DNA of 64,000 bases from Anaerobacterium chartisolvens (GCF_003337415.1 NZ_QPJT01000012.1:62001-126000), one strand, 5' to 3'. Shown: positions 8,965-17,235, counted from the first letter of the stretch. Notes: generated by a model not told the origin, from the letters alone. Numbers and translations are program-made.

Positions 8965-9647
8965 CAAGTCAGATTATTCTTTTTTATTGAATTTACTATA
9001 GTAACCTCTTGATTCTTTATATGCTTCTGGGCCAGCACCAAAGCCTTCTCTGGGTCTTTAGACACTATAGCGTCATATATCTCCATATGCTCGTGCATTA
9101 TATCCTTTGTGCTTATATAGTCCTTAAGGTATATAACTCTGAACCTGTGAACCTGCTCCCTTAAATTGCTGGATATTTGTATAAGCTTCTCATTTCTCGA
9201 TGAGCGGTAAATTATGTCATGGAACTCAACATCCTTTTTTATAATTCCGGGAAGGTTTTCCTTCTCAACATTACTTATGAACTGGGAAAGCACATGCTTT
9301 AGCTCCTTAATCTCATCCTCTGTGATTCTCTGAGCGGACAGAGCTGTTGCCAATCCGTCCAGAGAGGCTCTTACCTCCAGCACATTCATTATGTCCTTAA
9401 CAGACAGATCCGCAACCTGCGCCCCCTTTCTTGGGATCATATTTACCAGACCCTCCAGCTCAAGCTTTCTTATAGCCTCACGTACCGGAGTGCGGCTCAC
9501 TCCCATTTTATCGGCAAGCTGCACCTCCATAAGCCGCTCCCCCGGCCTTAGCTCGCCAACTATAATTGCTTCTTTCAAGGTGTTAAAAATAACTTCTCTT
9601 AAAGGCTTGTAATCATTCAAATTTACCTTTGAAAGTTTTCCTGCCAT
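8964..9647 (-). CDS. GntR family transcriptional regulator, FadR/FCD subfamily
   Basis: 227 residues. An N-terminal winged helix-turn-helix (about 12-80, with LADKMGVSRTPVREAIRKLELEGLV) is followed by an all-helical FCD ligand-binding domain (about 88-215) with metal/acid-binding-type histidines (FHDIIY, HEHMEIYDAI). FCD regulators respond to organic acids or sugar acids. No obvious target operon adjoins; it lies downstream of ispE in the same direction with a 74-base gap. That gap holds GTAAGCGTTAC (about 9673-9683), a near-symmetrical site that could be an autoregulatory operator or a CcpA-like cre; this is speculative. Effector unknown. Confidence 0.88.
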   Translation of the reverse strand: MAGKLSKVNLNDYKPLREVIFNTLKEAIIVGELRPGERLMEVQLADKMGVSRTPVREAIRKLELEGLVNMIPRKGAQVADLSVKDIMNVLEVRASLDGLATALSAQRITEDEIKELKHVLSQFISNVEKENLPGIIKKDVEFHDIIYRSSRNEKLIQISSNLREQVHRFRVIYLKDYISTKDIMHEHMEIYDAIVSKDPEKALVLAQKHIKNQEVTIVNSIKKNNLT

Positions 9648-9721
9648 ACGTATCTCTCCTTTGTAAAGCTATTGTAAGCGTTACTTTTTTCTTTGTGTTT
9701 CTAATACCGGTCCAGGTACTC

Positions 9722-10573
9722 TTAATACGTGGATGTCAATATACACTCCCAATTAAACTTCCTGACATGCCTATATGCCCTTTCGGCAGTCCCCGCATTC
9801 TTAAATACCCCGAAAACAGTGGGCCCACTCCCGCTCATCATGCTGCCTATGGCCCCAAGCTCCATCAAGGTATCCTTTATCCTTTGTATAACTCCATACT
9901 TTGGTATTGTGACTGTCTCCAAAACATTTTGAGTATTTTTGCAAAGCGTGCTTAAGTCCCTGTTTTTAATAGCAGATATCAACAGATCGGTGTCAGGGTG
10001 CCGGGAAATATTTTTCAAATCAAGGTTGCTGTAGACCCACGCCGTAGACACTCCTATCTTAGGCTTTACCAGCACAACAGCCACTCCTTTCAAGGGAGAA
10101 AGGGCGGTAAGGATCTCTCCTATTCCTTCGGCAAGCATTGTTCCTCCCAAAATGCAGTACGGCACATCAGCTCCTATCTGCTTTGCCACCCGTATTAATT
10201 CATTAGTAGAAAGCCCCAGCTCAAGCAAGGTGTTAAGCCCCTTTAAAACGGCAGCAGCATCGGAGCTGCCTCCTGCCAATCCCGCTGCCACAGGTATTCT
10301 CTTATCAATTACTATTTTGACTCCTGTTTTAACGCCGGCAGTCTCCATAAGCAGCTTTGCCGCTTTATATGCAATATTTGATTCGTTTGAAGGAACCCAC
10401 CTGCAGTTGCACTGTATTTCTATTCCCTCACGCGCCGTCTCAAGCATTACCCGGTCATGCAGCGCAACGGTCTGCATAATCATTTTGACTGTATGGTAGC
10501 CGTCGTCGCGCCTGCCTGTCACATCGAGAGACAGGTTTATTTTAGCCCTCGCCTCAAGCTCTATTGAATTCAT
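9722..10573 (-). CDS. ispE: 4-diphosphocytidyl-2-C-methyl-D-erythritol kinase
   Basis: 283 residues, normal for IspE. GHMP-kinase hallmarks are present: KINLSLDV at 11-18, the ATP loop PVAAGLAGGSSDAAA at 94-108, and MSGSGPTVFG near the C-terminus. The enzyme phosphorylates the 2-hydroxyl of CDP-methylerythritol in the non-mevalonate isoprenoid pathway in the cytosol. It sits between sipL (upstream, behind a terminator) and gntR, so it probably has its own promoter in the 200-base gap upstream. The ATG has AGGAA adjacent and GGAG further upstream. Confidence 0.95.
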   Translation of the reverse strand: MNSIELEARAKINLSLDVTGRRDDGYHTVKMIMQTVALHDRVMLETAREGIEIQCNCRWVPSNESNIAYKAAKLLMETAGVKTGVKIVIDKRIPVAAGLAGGSSDAAAVLKGLNTLLELGLSTNELIRVAKQIGADVPYCILGGTMLAEGIGEILTALSPLKGVAVVLVKPKIGVSTAWVYSNLDLKNISRHPDTDLLISAIKNRDLSTLCKNTQNVLETVTIPKYGVIQRIKDTLMELGAIGSMMSGSGPTVFGVFKNAGTAERAYRHVRKFNWECILTSTY

Positions 10574-10692
10574 TTCCTAAATATCTCCGTCCGATATAAT
10601 TATTGTTAACAATTTACAAGCTGTTTTTACCTTTATTCTTTAACTATTAAATAATTAAGTATATTATATACAAAGAACAATATCGTTTCAAT

Positions 10693-10729
10693 AAAAAGTG
10701 CCTGAATTCTAAATTTCAGGCACTTTTTT
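10693..10729 (-). terminator. Terminator after sipL
   Basis: AAAAAGTGCCTGAA (10693-10706) pairs with TTCAGGCACTTTTT (from 10715), with A and T runs on both sides, so it can act in either direction. It lies 44 bases beyond the sipL stop. Confidence 0.9.
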
Positions 10730-10772
10730 CTATCACAATATCAATTTTTAATACAAAGGGAGCCTTTAGCTG

Positions 10773-12341
10773 TTATGATATTTTCCTTGGAATCAATATC
10801 TGCTGTCCCGGTATAACGGCCTCGTAATCCGCCATATTGTTGACCCTTTCAATATCATCCACAGTTGTACAGTATTTTTTTGCAATTTTCCACAGGGTAT
10901 CCCCCGGCTTTGTGAAATAAATCACTACGCTTGGCTGCGTATCGGCGCCTCTGTCATCCATCGGAAAATCATTTGCCTTTGAAATAACGGAAAGCTGTAT
11001 CTGATTAATTACTCTGATGTTCATTCCTATAACCACTCTCAGCTCCACTTCCTTTGGAGAAACAGAGCTATGGCTGCAATTGTCTATTACAGCCTCCGCT
11101 TCGCACTGCATTTCAGGCTTTATGCCTCTTATATCCACGCTGTGCTTGAAGGGTACCTCCTTGGTACACGCAAAAACAGCCTGCGGGTTGTTTTCTGCAA
11201 GATACAGTATTGTGTTGTTAACCGATCCCTCAATCACTACTTTTTCATCGGATATTATCAGCTCGGAAATTACAGGCTTTGACACAACATTAAATATTTC
11301 AGCTATCTCACAATCCTCATCCTCCGTTTGCATAGTGTCCTTAAGAATTATTTGGCTTTTATTTTCACTGAACGTCTCCTCTGATTTAATTAGCTCTTTT
11401 TCCATGCCTATCTTAAAATACCTGCTGTAAGCATCCTCTACAACCTCTATATTTTTTTTGCCGTAGCCCTCGGCAAATATTTTGAGTCCTATTTCAGCAT
11501 TTAAAACTCTTAATTCTCCGTCGCTGTCCTCCTCCATGTCAAAAAGAGTGTCATTTATATCATATTCAACCCTGCATTCGCAGTCCTCATTTATTTCAGG
11601 CAAATCTACAAACTGCGTAAAGGGCATCTGATGCTCCATAAAGTATATACTTCTGCTCTCGTCGTCTCCTACATACAGGGTGGAAATGTTCAGCTCCCCC
11701 TTTGCAATTATTTTTCCGTCAGTAGCCTTATATTCCTTCCCCGCTATTTTTATATCATTTCTTAAAATTTCCAGCATGGCAGGCTTATCTGAGGGAACCT
11801 CAAGAGACTCTCTCATTGAATACTCCTCTGTGTTATCACCAAGGAAGCAATTTATCCTTATGCTCTCCTTTAAAATCTGTACATCCTCTTCCGCTCTCAG
11901 ATTGTTTATTACGCTGTACTCAGTCTCCTCCTGTGCTTTTCCCTCCACCTTGACAACAGCCTTAACATTAAGCTTTCTTCCGTTTAAGATATCAAAATCC
12001 ATATGCTCTATCTCGCATTTGACCCTTCCCTTCATCCCGGGCCTTGCATTATCAATATCCAGTCCACAGGAAAAATTGGAGCTGCTGTTTATACTTTTTA
12101 TATTTTCTTCCTCATTATCCGAAATGTAAAGTATCTTATATTGTATTGTTCCATTAACCAGTATTTTATCCTGCATAACATCGGTGTCGCCTATATAAAC
12201 ATCTCCGTCTAAAAGAATTATCTTTACTATGTCAGGCTTTATATCAGGCACGATTATATCATTCTCTATCACCGTCTGAGTGGAATTACTGCCAATTAAT
12301 CTGCTGACCTTTACCTCTTCCCTTATAAGCTCAAGTGACAT
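10773..12341 (-). CDS. sipL: SipL-like spore morphogenesis protein (DUF3794/SPOCS + LysM)
   Basis: 522 residues. Repeated SPOCS/DUF3794 modules occupy most of the protein (about 30-120, 170-260 and 330-450, each with a VLYIxDxE/TLYVGDDE-type strand). A C-terminal LysM domain (about 473-520; GDTLWKIAKKYCTTVDDIERVN) follows. This is the architecture of C. difficile SipL, which binds SpoIVA through its LysM domain and is required for coat assembly around the forespore. Its proximity to veg and yabG matches the clostridial neighbourhood, although about 3.4 kb of unrelated DNA now separates them. Expected to act at the mother-cell face of the forespore membrane. Confidence 0.88.
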   Translation of the reverse strand: MSLELIREEVKVSRLIGSNSTQTVIENDIIVPDIKPDIVKIILLDGDVYIGDTDVMQDKILVNGTIQYKILYISDNEEENIKSINSSSNFSCGLDIDNARPGMKGRVKCEIEHMDFDILNGRKLNVKAVVKVEGKAQEETEYSVINNLRAEEDVQILKESIRINCFLGDNTEEYSMRESLEVPSDKPAMLEILRNDIKIAGKEYKATDGKIIAKGELNISTLYVGDDESRSIYFMEHQMPFTQFVDLPEINEDCECRVEYDINDTLFDMEEDSDGELRVLNAEIGLKIFAEGYGKKNIEVVEDAYSRYFKIGMEKELIKSEETFSENKSQIILKDTMQTEDEDCEIAEIFNVVSKPVISELIISDEKVVIEGSVNNTILYLAENNPQAVFACTKEVPFKHSVDIRGIKPEMQCEAEAVIDNCSHSSVSPKEVELRVVIGMNIRVINQIQLSVISKANDFPMDDRGADTQPSVVIYFTKPGDTLWKIAKKYCTTVDDIERVNNMADYEAVIPGQQILIPRKIS

Positions 12342-12461
12342 TTTTTAACCCTCCTCCAACTTAATTTAAAAATGGGCTTTTACTATTAGTTAATATATAT
12401 TGAAAAGGCAAAAAAAATATTACTTTACTGAAAAATAAGGTAAATATGGGCAAAGAATTAA

Positions 12462-12508
12462 CTCACCCCCGGCCCCTCTCTTTTCAAAAGAGGGGAGCAG
12501 AGGGTGAG
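12462..12508. repeat. REP-like palindromic intergenic element
   Basis: A 47-base imperfect palindrome: outer arms CTCACCC (12462-12468) and GGGTGAG (12502-12508), and an inner hairpin CCCCTCT/AGAGGGG around 12473-12495. It is GC-rich in a very AT-rich surrounding. Its start, CTCACCCCCGGCCCCTCTC, resembles a dispersed intergenic repeat that I recall from several bacterial genomes; copy number here cannot be judged from one window. Confidence 0.65.
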
Positions 12509-12528
12509 GAGCTTATTAAGCTTTTTTT
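12509..12528 (+). terminator. Short hairpin with T-run after the repeat
   Basis: AGCTT-ATT-AAGCT followed by seven T residues directly abuts the palindromic repeat. It could terminate transcription rightward, although no plus-strand gene ends here, or belong to the mobile repeat. Confidence 0.4.
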
Positions 12529-12617
12529 GGGGAACATCGGTTTCTTGAAAAAATTTTTTATAATTTCCAACAAAACGCTCCCATAAATTGTTATTATTAT
12601 TGAGGGGGTGAAAGAGT

Positions 12618-13187
12618 TTGAATAATGAAATTGATAAATTAATTACAAATGTAAAAAGCGGAAACCTCAATGACTTTGCATTGCTATATCAAAAAATGTC
12701 TAAAGGGGTATATGCTTTAGCATTTTCAATATTAGGCGACAAGCCATTAGCAGAAGATGCCATACACGAAACATTTATTAGAGTTAAGCTTATGGCTAAT
12801 TCTTACGCTTCCGGAACAAACGGGACAGCATGGGTTTTGAGAATAACAAGGAATATATGTTTGAATGTCCTGAAAAAACGTAAATTTGAAGTGAATTTTT
12901 CAACAAACGAACAAAGTCCGGGTTTTGAGAGCATTGACCATATAAGCCAAAAACCAGAATATGCATATGATAAAAAAAATGAATTTGAAAACTCAATAGA
13001 AAGATTTGTTTTGAAGGAAGCATTAAACAAACTTAAAGATAACGAACGTCAAATTGTATTGCTATATTCAGTAAAAGGATTAAAACATCATGAGATAGCT
13101 GATTTGCTTAATATCCCAAAAGCAACGGAACGGTGGCAATACCGTTCAGCAATAGGGAAATTGAAAAATCTTTTAAAAAATTATTAA
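12618..13187 (+). CDS. ECF-type RNA polymerase sigma factor
   Basis: 189 residues. Region 2 (about 20-90) has ALAFSILGDKPLAEDAIHETFIRV and WVLRITRNICLNVLKKRK. Region 4 (about 130-185) has the helix-turn-helix LNKLKDNERQIVLLYSVKGLKHHEIADLLNIPKATERWQYRSAIGK in shortened form as expected for sigma region 4. The start is TTG, supported by GGGGGTG 7 bases upstream. The membrane protein gene 17 bases downstream probably encodes its regulator. The pair lies in AT-rich DNA splitting the sipL-veg neighbourhood and is likely acquired. Target promoters unknown. Confidence 0.88.
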   Translation: MNNEIDKLITNVKSGNLNDFALLYQKMSKGVYALAFSILGDKPLAEDAIHETFIRVKLMANSYASGTNGTAWVLRITRNICLNVLKKRKFEVNFSTNEQSPGFESIDHISQKPEYAYDKKNEFENSIERFVLKEALNKLKDNERQIVLLYSVKGLKHHEIADLLNIPKATERWQYRSAIGKLKNLLKNY

Positions 13188-13204
13188 GGAAAGGAATGGT
13201 ATCT

Positions 13205-14353
13205 ATGAAAAACAAGAGTGAAAAGGAGATTCTTGACATACTTTCAAATGCGATTGAAAAGGATATGCCAGATGTGTGGGATAAGATTAAAAACAATCAG
13301 AAAAGCCGTTTAAGCGATATAGAGTGCGAAATGCCCACACCTATAAAGCCCCGGCGAAACCTCCCTATAAAAAGAATCTCATCAATTGCAGCAGCATTTG
13401 TAATAATTATCGCCGGAATTTATATCTCACTTTTTTATGGGGGAGGAATTTTAAAAATGTTTGGAAATAAGCCTAACATGTCATTAGACTCAAGGTTCTA
13501 TATTGTTGAGGCAAACAATACTTTGTACTATCAGGACTTTACAGATGGTTCTAAGTTATACAGTATGGATATGAATGGTGGTAACAGAAAAAAGCTTTGT
13601 GATGATTATGTTGTAAATTTAATAGCTGATGGGGAATACATTTATTATCAAAATCTAAATGACCAAAAGCAATATAGAATTAGAACGGATGGTACAAAAA
13701 GAGAATTATTAGCAAATGTTAATGGGGATGTAGTTATTCACGATGAATTTATTTATTTCACAGGTAATAATGGTATTTATAAAATTAATAAAAATGGTCA
13801 AGGATTAGAGAAGCTTTCTGATGTCCTAGCAAATACACTTAGATTTTATAATGAAAAGCTCTATTTTTCAGGAATTCCAACAAATAATGATAGTAGTAAT
13901 GGCGGCATTTATAAAATGAATTTAGATGGTTCAAACATACAGAAAATTTCAGACCAAACCACACATGATTTTAAGATGTCAAACAATTATATTTTCTTTC
14001 AAATTTATGGGAACAAAATTTCACATTATATTTATAGGATAAATATTGATGGAACAGGAATGAAAAAGCTTTTAGACAAAGAACTAACAACAGGTACATT
14101 TGATATTAAGGATAATAACATATACTTTATTTCAAGTGAAAATTCAACCCCAAGCCTTTACAAAATGGACATTAACGGGGCAAATATCACAAAGCTTATA
14201 GATAATTTTGAAGCGACAACAATAAATGTTATTGGAAATACAGTGTATTGTTACCACCCTTCTTATGGAGGAAGGTTATTTAAGGTTGATACAGAAAGAA
14301 AAGCAAAGTTGGAAATCTTAACAAACTACAATAAAAATAATACAGACAAATAA
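13205..14353 (+). CDS. Membrane-anchored DUF5050-type propeller protein, probable anti-sigma factor
   Basis: 382 residues from the ATG at 13205; the open frame extends further upstream into the sigma gene, but AAGGAAAGGA sits 10 bases before this ATG. A cytoplasmic head (about 1-55) is followed by one transmembrane helix (about 58-82, SSIAAAFVIIIAGIYISLF). The outside part holds roughly six repeats of the IYKMNLDGSNIQKISD / YRINIDGTGMKKLLD type, a DUF5050-like beta-propeller. Coupling to an ECF sigma gene and a one-helix topology suggest an anti-sigma or sensor role, but no zinc-finger HxxxCxxC motif is visible in the head, so this is inference. Confidence 0.75.
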   Translation: MKNKSEKEILDILSNAIEKDMPDVWDKIKNNQKSRLSDIECEMPTPIKPRRNLPIKRISSIAAAFVIIIAGIYISLFYGGGILKMFGNKPNMSLDSRFYIVEANNTLYYQDFTDGSKLYSMDMNGGNRKKLCDDYVVNLIADGEYIYYQNLNDQKQYRIRTDGTKRELLANVNGDVVIHDEFIYFTGNNGIYKINKNGQGLEKLSDVLANTLRFYNEKLYFSGIPTNNDSSNGGIYKMNLDGSNIQKISDQTTHDFKMSNNYIFFQIYGNKISHYIYRINIDGTGMKKLLDKELTTGTFDIKDNNIYFISSENSTPSLYKMDINGANITKLIDNFEATTINVIGNTVYCYHPSYGGRLFKVDTERKAKLEILTNYNKNNTDK

Positions 14354-14361
14354 CTATTAAA

Positions 14362-14391
14362 TGTCTGTACCAAAATTGCAACACACTACAC
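14362..14391 (+). repeat. Left terminal inverted repeat
   Basis: Begins TGTCTGTACC and continues into the 20-base core shared exactly with the right end. Confidence 0.7.
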
Positions 14392-14459
14392 GCTATATTA
14401 TTGCTTTCCTATGGGACTCTTAAGGCTCTCCTAATTACCCTACAGAGTTCCTTTTTTTC

Positions 14460-15034
14460 CTAATAAGGCAATACCTTTGTCCAACTGCCGAAGCCAACAA
14501 ACTGGTTCCAGTCTATGTAACGTGAGCCTGTTGACCAACCATCAGCAACCTTTAAGAAGCAAACATCACTTTTACCAGACTTCTTATAAGCACAATACGC
14601 AAATACGCACACTGAATGGTTTGCATAATAGTCATTAGCCATGTTGAATACGAATGGTCGTCCTTGGTCTATTTGAGATTTTGCTACATTCCAATCAAGA
14701 ACATAGTCATTATTGCCCCTACCGTTTGTATAATTGTATTTTTTGAACATTGCTGTGGCTATATCGTCGATGTAAGTTGGGTCTGTTCCACCTGAACTTG
14801 TCCACCAACCTTTATCTTTAGCGATAGTGTGAATATCTTTATAAATAGCAGTGAATCCAGAAGGTAAACTACTGCATCCGCCATAATTTTTGTGATATTC
14901 AAAGATAGTGGCAAGTGCTGTTAGACTGCAATTATTGCTGTTATCACCGGGATATAAAGAATCAGTATCCGTCAATAAGTGTTTAGTAATCTTTGATTCC
15001 AGTGAAATGAAATTAACCTTGTTGTTTTACGCAT
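14460..15034 (-). pseudogene. C39-like papain-fold cysteine protease, frameshifted near its start
   Basis: The open part (14460-14975) has a papain-fold peptidase pattern: nucleophile in NNCSLTAL, histidine in YYANHSVCVFAY and aspartate in VADGWS, as in C39-like (Peptidase_C39_2) proteins. A good start lies further upstream: ATG at 15034 with AAGGAG 8 bases before it. That frame stops after 20 codons (TGA). Adding one A to the A4 run at 15025-15028 joins this start to the protease frame, giving exactly 191 codons with sensible sequence (ISLESKITKHLLTD). So one base is missing: either a recent mutation or a sequencing error. No signal peptide is seen in the joined product. The gene lies wholly inside the inverted-repeat unit. 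Confidence 0.65.
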
Positions 15035-15076
15035 GAATTAAAACTCCTTTTCGATTGTTTATTTTTTGTATATCTT

Positions 15077-15106
15077 GTGTAGTGTGTTGCAATTTTAAGA
15101 CAGATA
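15077..15106 (-). repeat. Right terminal inverted repeat
   Basis: Inverted copy of 14362-14391; core perfect over 20 bases at 15077-15096. Confidence 0.7.
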
Positions 15107-15183
15107 CTTTAAATCCTATCTTTATCTGCTGAAAATTCAACAAGATTAGTAGTCATTTTGATATCCTGCCTTTAATTAAGTTA

Positions 15184-15462
15184 TTATTTTTTTATAAGTT
15201 TTTTGAAATCGCTTAATAGCAAAAATACCATTGTACCCATCGGAATTTTGCTTATTAAATAATAGTATTCATTCTTGCTAAAAAGCAAATTGAAAATATA
15301 GTATAAGATTACAGCTATAAATATAACAACAAATAAATAAATTAAGGAGTTATTTATAACTTTTTTCAATTGACTTCTTAAACCAATAAACTTTTCTAAA
15401 AGCAAATATTCCAACAATGCAATGCCTATTGTTACTATTAATTCCATAAGTCCCTTTGTCAT
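15184..15462 (-). CDS. Small three-helix membrane protein, unknown
   Basis: 92 residues from the ATG at 15462; a TTG four codons earlier is also possible, and neither has a clear ribosome site. Three hydrophobic segments (about 6-24, 38-60 and 70-84) separated by short basic stretches predict a polytopic membrane protein with a basic tail (KKLIKK). No family recognised. It lies in the AT-rich insertion beside the inverted-repeat unit and may be accessory cargo. Convincing as a membrane ORF, weak as an expressed gene. Confidence 0.45.
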   Translation of the reverse strand: MTKGLMELIVTIGIALLEYLLLEKFIGLRSQLKKVINNSLIYLFVVIFIAVILYYIFNLLFSKNEYYYLISKIPMGTMVFLLLSDFKKLIKK

Positions 15463-15721
15463 AATAAATACCAATAATTATATATATAATTCCGCTTTTC
15501 TACATTATTCCATAAAACTTTAACATTCAAAAGTTTTTGCTTTATTGAAAATATTACCATTCAATTTAATTTGTGTCAATATTTTTTTGGAAATTTAACG
15601 AAACATAAGTATCTTTGATGAAAAATGCAAATCTGATACGGATATTCTGATGCGGATATATTGAATGTTTTTAAGCACAACCTTGGCTTTTTGTTTTATA
15701 TTTAATGCAACGTTTGCGGGC
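15463..15721. other. Non-coding AT-rich stretch
   Basis: No gene, tRNA or recognisable RNA seen. A short imperfect tandem repeat (GATACGGATATTCTGATGCGGATAT) occurs near 15635-15660. This appears to be the right boundary of the inserted DNA. Confidence 0.4.
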
Positions 15722-15764
15722 AAAATTAAAGGAGCGGGAAATAAATTCCCGCTCCTTTAATTTT
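15722..15764 (-). terminator. Strong terminator after veg
   Basis: A perfect 19-bp inverted repeat (15722-15740 and 15746-15764) with a 5-base ATAAA loop. The arms begin AAAATTAAAGGAGCGGG. It lies about 90 bases after the veg stop and can act in both directions. Confidence 0.9.
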
Positions 15765-15855
15765 ACCTTAAAGTAAACATTAGTCATAGTGTCATAAAAG
15801 TATATAGTTTAATATCCCTTAAGTATCCCGCCAATCCCATTCTGTCCTACCGCTA

Positions 15856-16122
15856 TCAGCTAACCTGTATCTTTTTATTATCCTTGCATACTATAAGCTC
15901 TACAGCCTTTGTAAGTATGTCGGTGTAGCTATAAGATACCCTTCTAGTTGCTTCATAATCGTTTTCAAACTTCACTATGAAGATGCTGGGATAGGTGTTT
16001 TCAAGGATTCCTTCTCTGATAAAAGCTTTTTTCCTGCCCTTATTGGCTTTAAGCTGAACTTTTTCACCAATACAGGTTTCAATGTCTTTCTTGATTTGTG
16101 AAAGATCACTTTTTCCTATCAT
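15856..16122 (-). CDS. veg: Veg family protein
   Basis: 88 residues, the usual Veg length. It has the conserved core: DIETCIGEKVQLKANKGRKK, then the strand FIREGILENTYPSIFIVKFEN and the RRVSYSYTDIL motif. Veg was found in B. subtilis through its very strong promoter and influences biofilm matrix expression; its biochemical role is uncertain. yabG lies upstream on the same strand 115 bases away, as is common in Firmicutes. An ideal sigma-A promoter sits directly in front of veg, so it is transcribed on its own in vegetative growth. AGGTGATTCA precedes the ATG. Confidence 0.93.
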   Translation of the reverse strand: MIGKSDLSQIKKDIETCIGEKVQLKANKGRKKAFIREGILENTYPSIFIVKFENDYEATRRVSYSYTDILTKAVELIVCKDNKKIQVS

Positions 16123-16150
16123 TGAATCACCTCATCTTCTGTTTGGAAAT

Positions 16151-16179
16151 ATTATATCATATAAAAATAGGCTTGTCAA
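16151..16179 (-). promoter_or_regulatory. Consensus sigma-A promoter of veg
   Basis: TTGACA (16179-16174), a 17-base spacer and TATAAT (16156-16151) on the minus strand: a perfect match to the vegetative consensus. Predicted start of transcription is near 16144, giving a leader of about 20 bases. Confidence 0.92.
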
Positions 16180-16237
16180 AAAAAATAAATATTATAACAA
16201 GGATTTTTTAATTATGTCAAGTACTATTTTTAAAATA

Positions 16238-17116
16238 TTAATTATTGTATGGTTCGACAGGAAAACCAACCCTGTATTTTCCACGTGTTTCCAGTCCTCC
16301 TATCCCTTCCGATCCTGTTATTGTATTTTTAATGACATCCGATGGTCCCAGCGTTTTGCCTATCCCTGTAAAAGCTACCTTCTGGCATATAAATACCGGA
16401 TCAAGCGCATGAATTAAGACTCTGTAAGGCGAGCTTGCATAATTTGCCCCCGCCTTTATTATCAAATTGTACATGGACTGGCAAGCACCGGCGAAAATTA
16501 CCAGACTGTCAATATCAGGCTCATATCTTCTCGCTTCCCGTACCCCCTCAATAAAGCACATTGAATTTCTGTAATTTTCGATATTGCAATAGTTTCCATT
16601 ACCTTTAATTACACCATCGTGGCCTGTTAATACAAGAATATCCGGCCTGTGCTCCCGAAGCAAATCATATATTTGCTCCGCCTGCCGGTTTTCGGGTATA
16701 TATATTCCGGTACACTCAAGACCAAATTTTCTGTATTGCTTTAAACAAGTGTCGAGGTAATCTTCATCTCCGTCTATATGTAGTATCTTCCCCGGTCTCG
16801 AAAATTTCCGGGTATTATCAGGTGTGGTATTCCTATATACTGCTTTTTTTAAACCACCCCTATATTGGTGAATCTGCTGTATGTCCCTGCACTTTTTATT
16901 AATCATTGACGCCATTCTGGAATTGTGCTCAATCAGATTCTTATCGGTAAGCACGTACAGGTCCGTTTCCGGGGCATCTGCCTCTATCCTGTAGCTTATG
17001 CCTTGGAGTGTTATCACTTTCTCGCCTTCAACATCCTTTATATCCACTATTTTGAAATAAACATCCCCTCCATATGATTTTCTTGCCACAGTATCCCCTA
17101 TTTTCAGTTCTCCCAC
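16238..17116 (-). CDS. yabG: Sporulation-specific protease YabG
   Basis: 292 residues, typical of YabG (peptidase family U57). It begins with an SH3-like segment (GDTVARKSYGGDVYFKIVDI) and contains the conserved PGKILHIDGDEDYL, RPDILVLTGHDG and DSLVIFAGACQSMYN blocks; the His/Asp and Cys in these blocks are probable catalytic residues. YabG processes spore coat proteins and, in C. difficile, the germination protease precursor. The start is GTG at 17116 with AAGGTGA upstream. A sporulation promoter is expected; I could not pick one with confidence. Confidence 0.93.
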   Translation of the reverse strand: MGELKIGDTVARKSYGGDVYFKIVDIKDVEGEKVITLQGISYRIEADAPETDLYVLTDKNLIEHNSRMASMINKKCRDIQQIHQYRGGLKKAVYRNTTPDNTRKFSRPGKILHIDGDEDYLDTCLKQYRKFGLECTGIYIPENRQAEQIYDLLREHRPDILVLTGHDGVIKGNGNYCNIENYRNSMCFIEGVREARRYEPDIDSLVIFAGACQSMYNLIIKAGANYASSPYRVLIHALDPVFICQKVAFTGIGKTLGPSDVIKNTITGSEGIGGLETRGKYRVGFPVEPYNN

Positions 17117-17235
17117 TAAATCACCTTCGTCCTTTTATAGTTTTAAGGCAACTTCAAAACAAGCTCCGGATCGCATAAATTTTTCTAGTACATAATATGC
17201 GTATGAATTTTATGCTGTTACAAAAAAAATAACTA

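Larger units (their letters stand above)
14362..15106. mobile_element. 745-bp unit with terminal inverted repeats enclosing a C39-like protease gene
   Basis: The ends at 14362-14391 and 15077-15106 are inverted copies of each other: 30 bases with 4 mismatches, including the perfect 20-base core AAAATTGCAACACACTACAC. The only gene inside is the protease remnant; there is no transposase. The left end is 8 bases from the stop of the propeller gene. No clean target-site duplication was found: TTAAA occurs near both outer edges but at different offsets. This fits a non-autonomous element moved in trans; the IS family is not identified. Confidence 0.6.

Noticed and set aside
12458-12670. Minus-strand 70-codon reading frame over the palindromic repeat
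   Set aside because: It spans the repeat and overlaps the start of the sigma gene on the other strand; no ribosome site or protein-like composition.
14354-15183. Complete insertion sequence
   Set aside because: No transposase or DDE/HUH motifs in any frame between or beside the inverted repeats.
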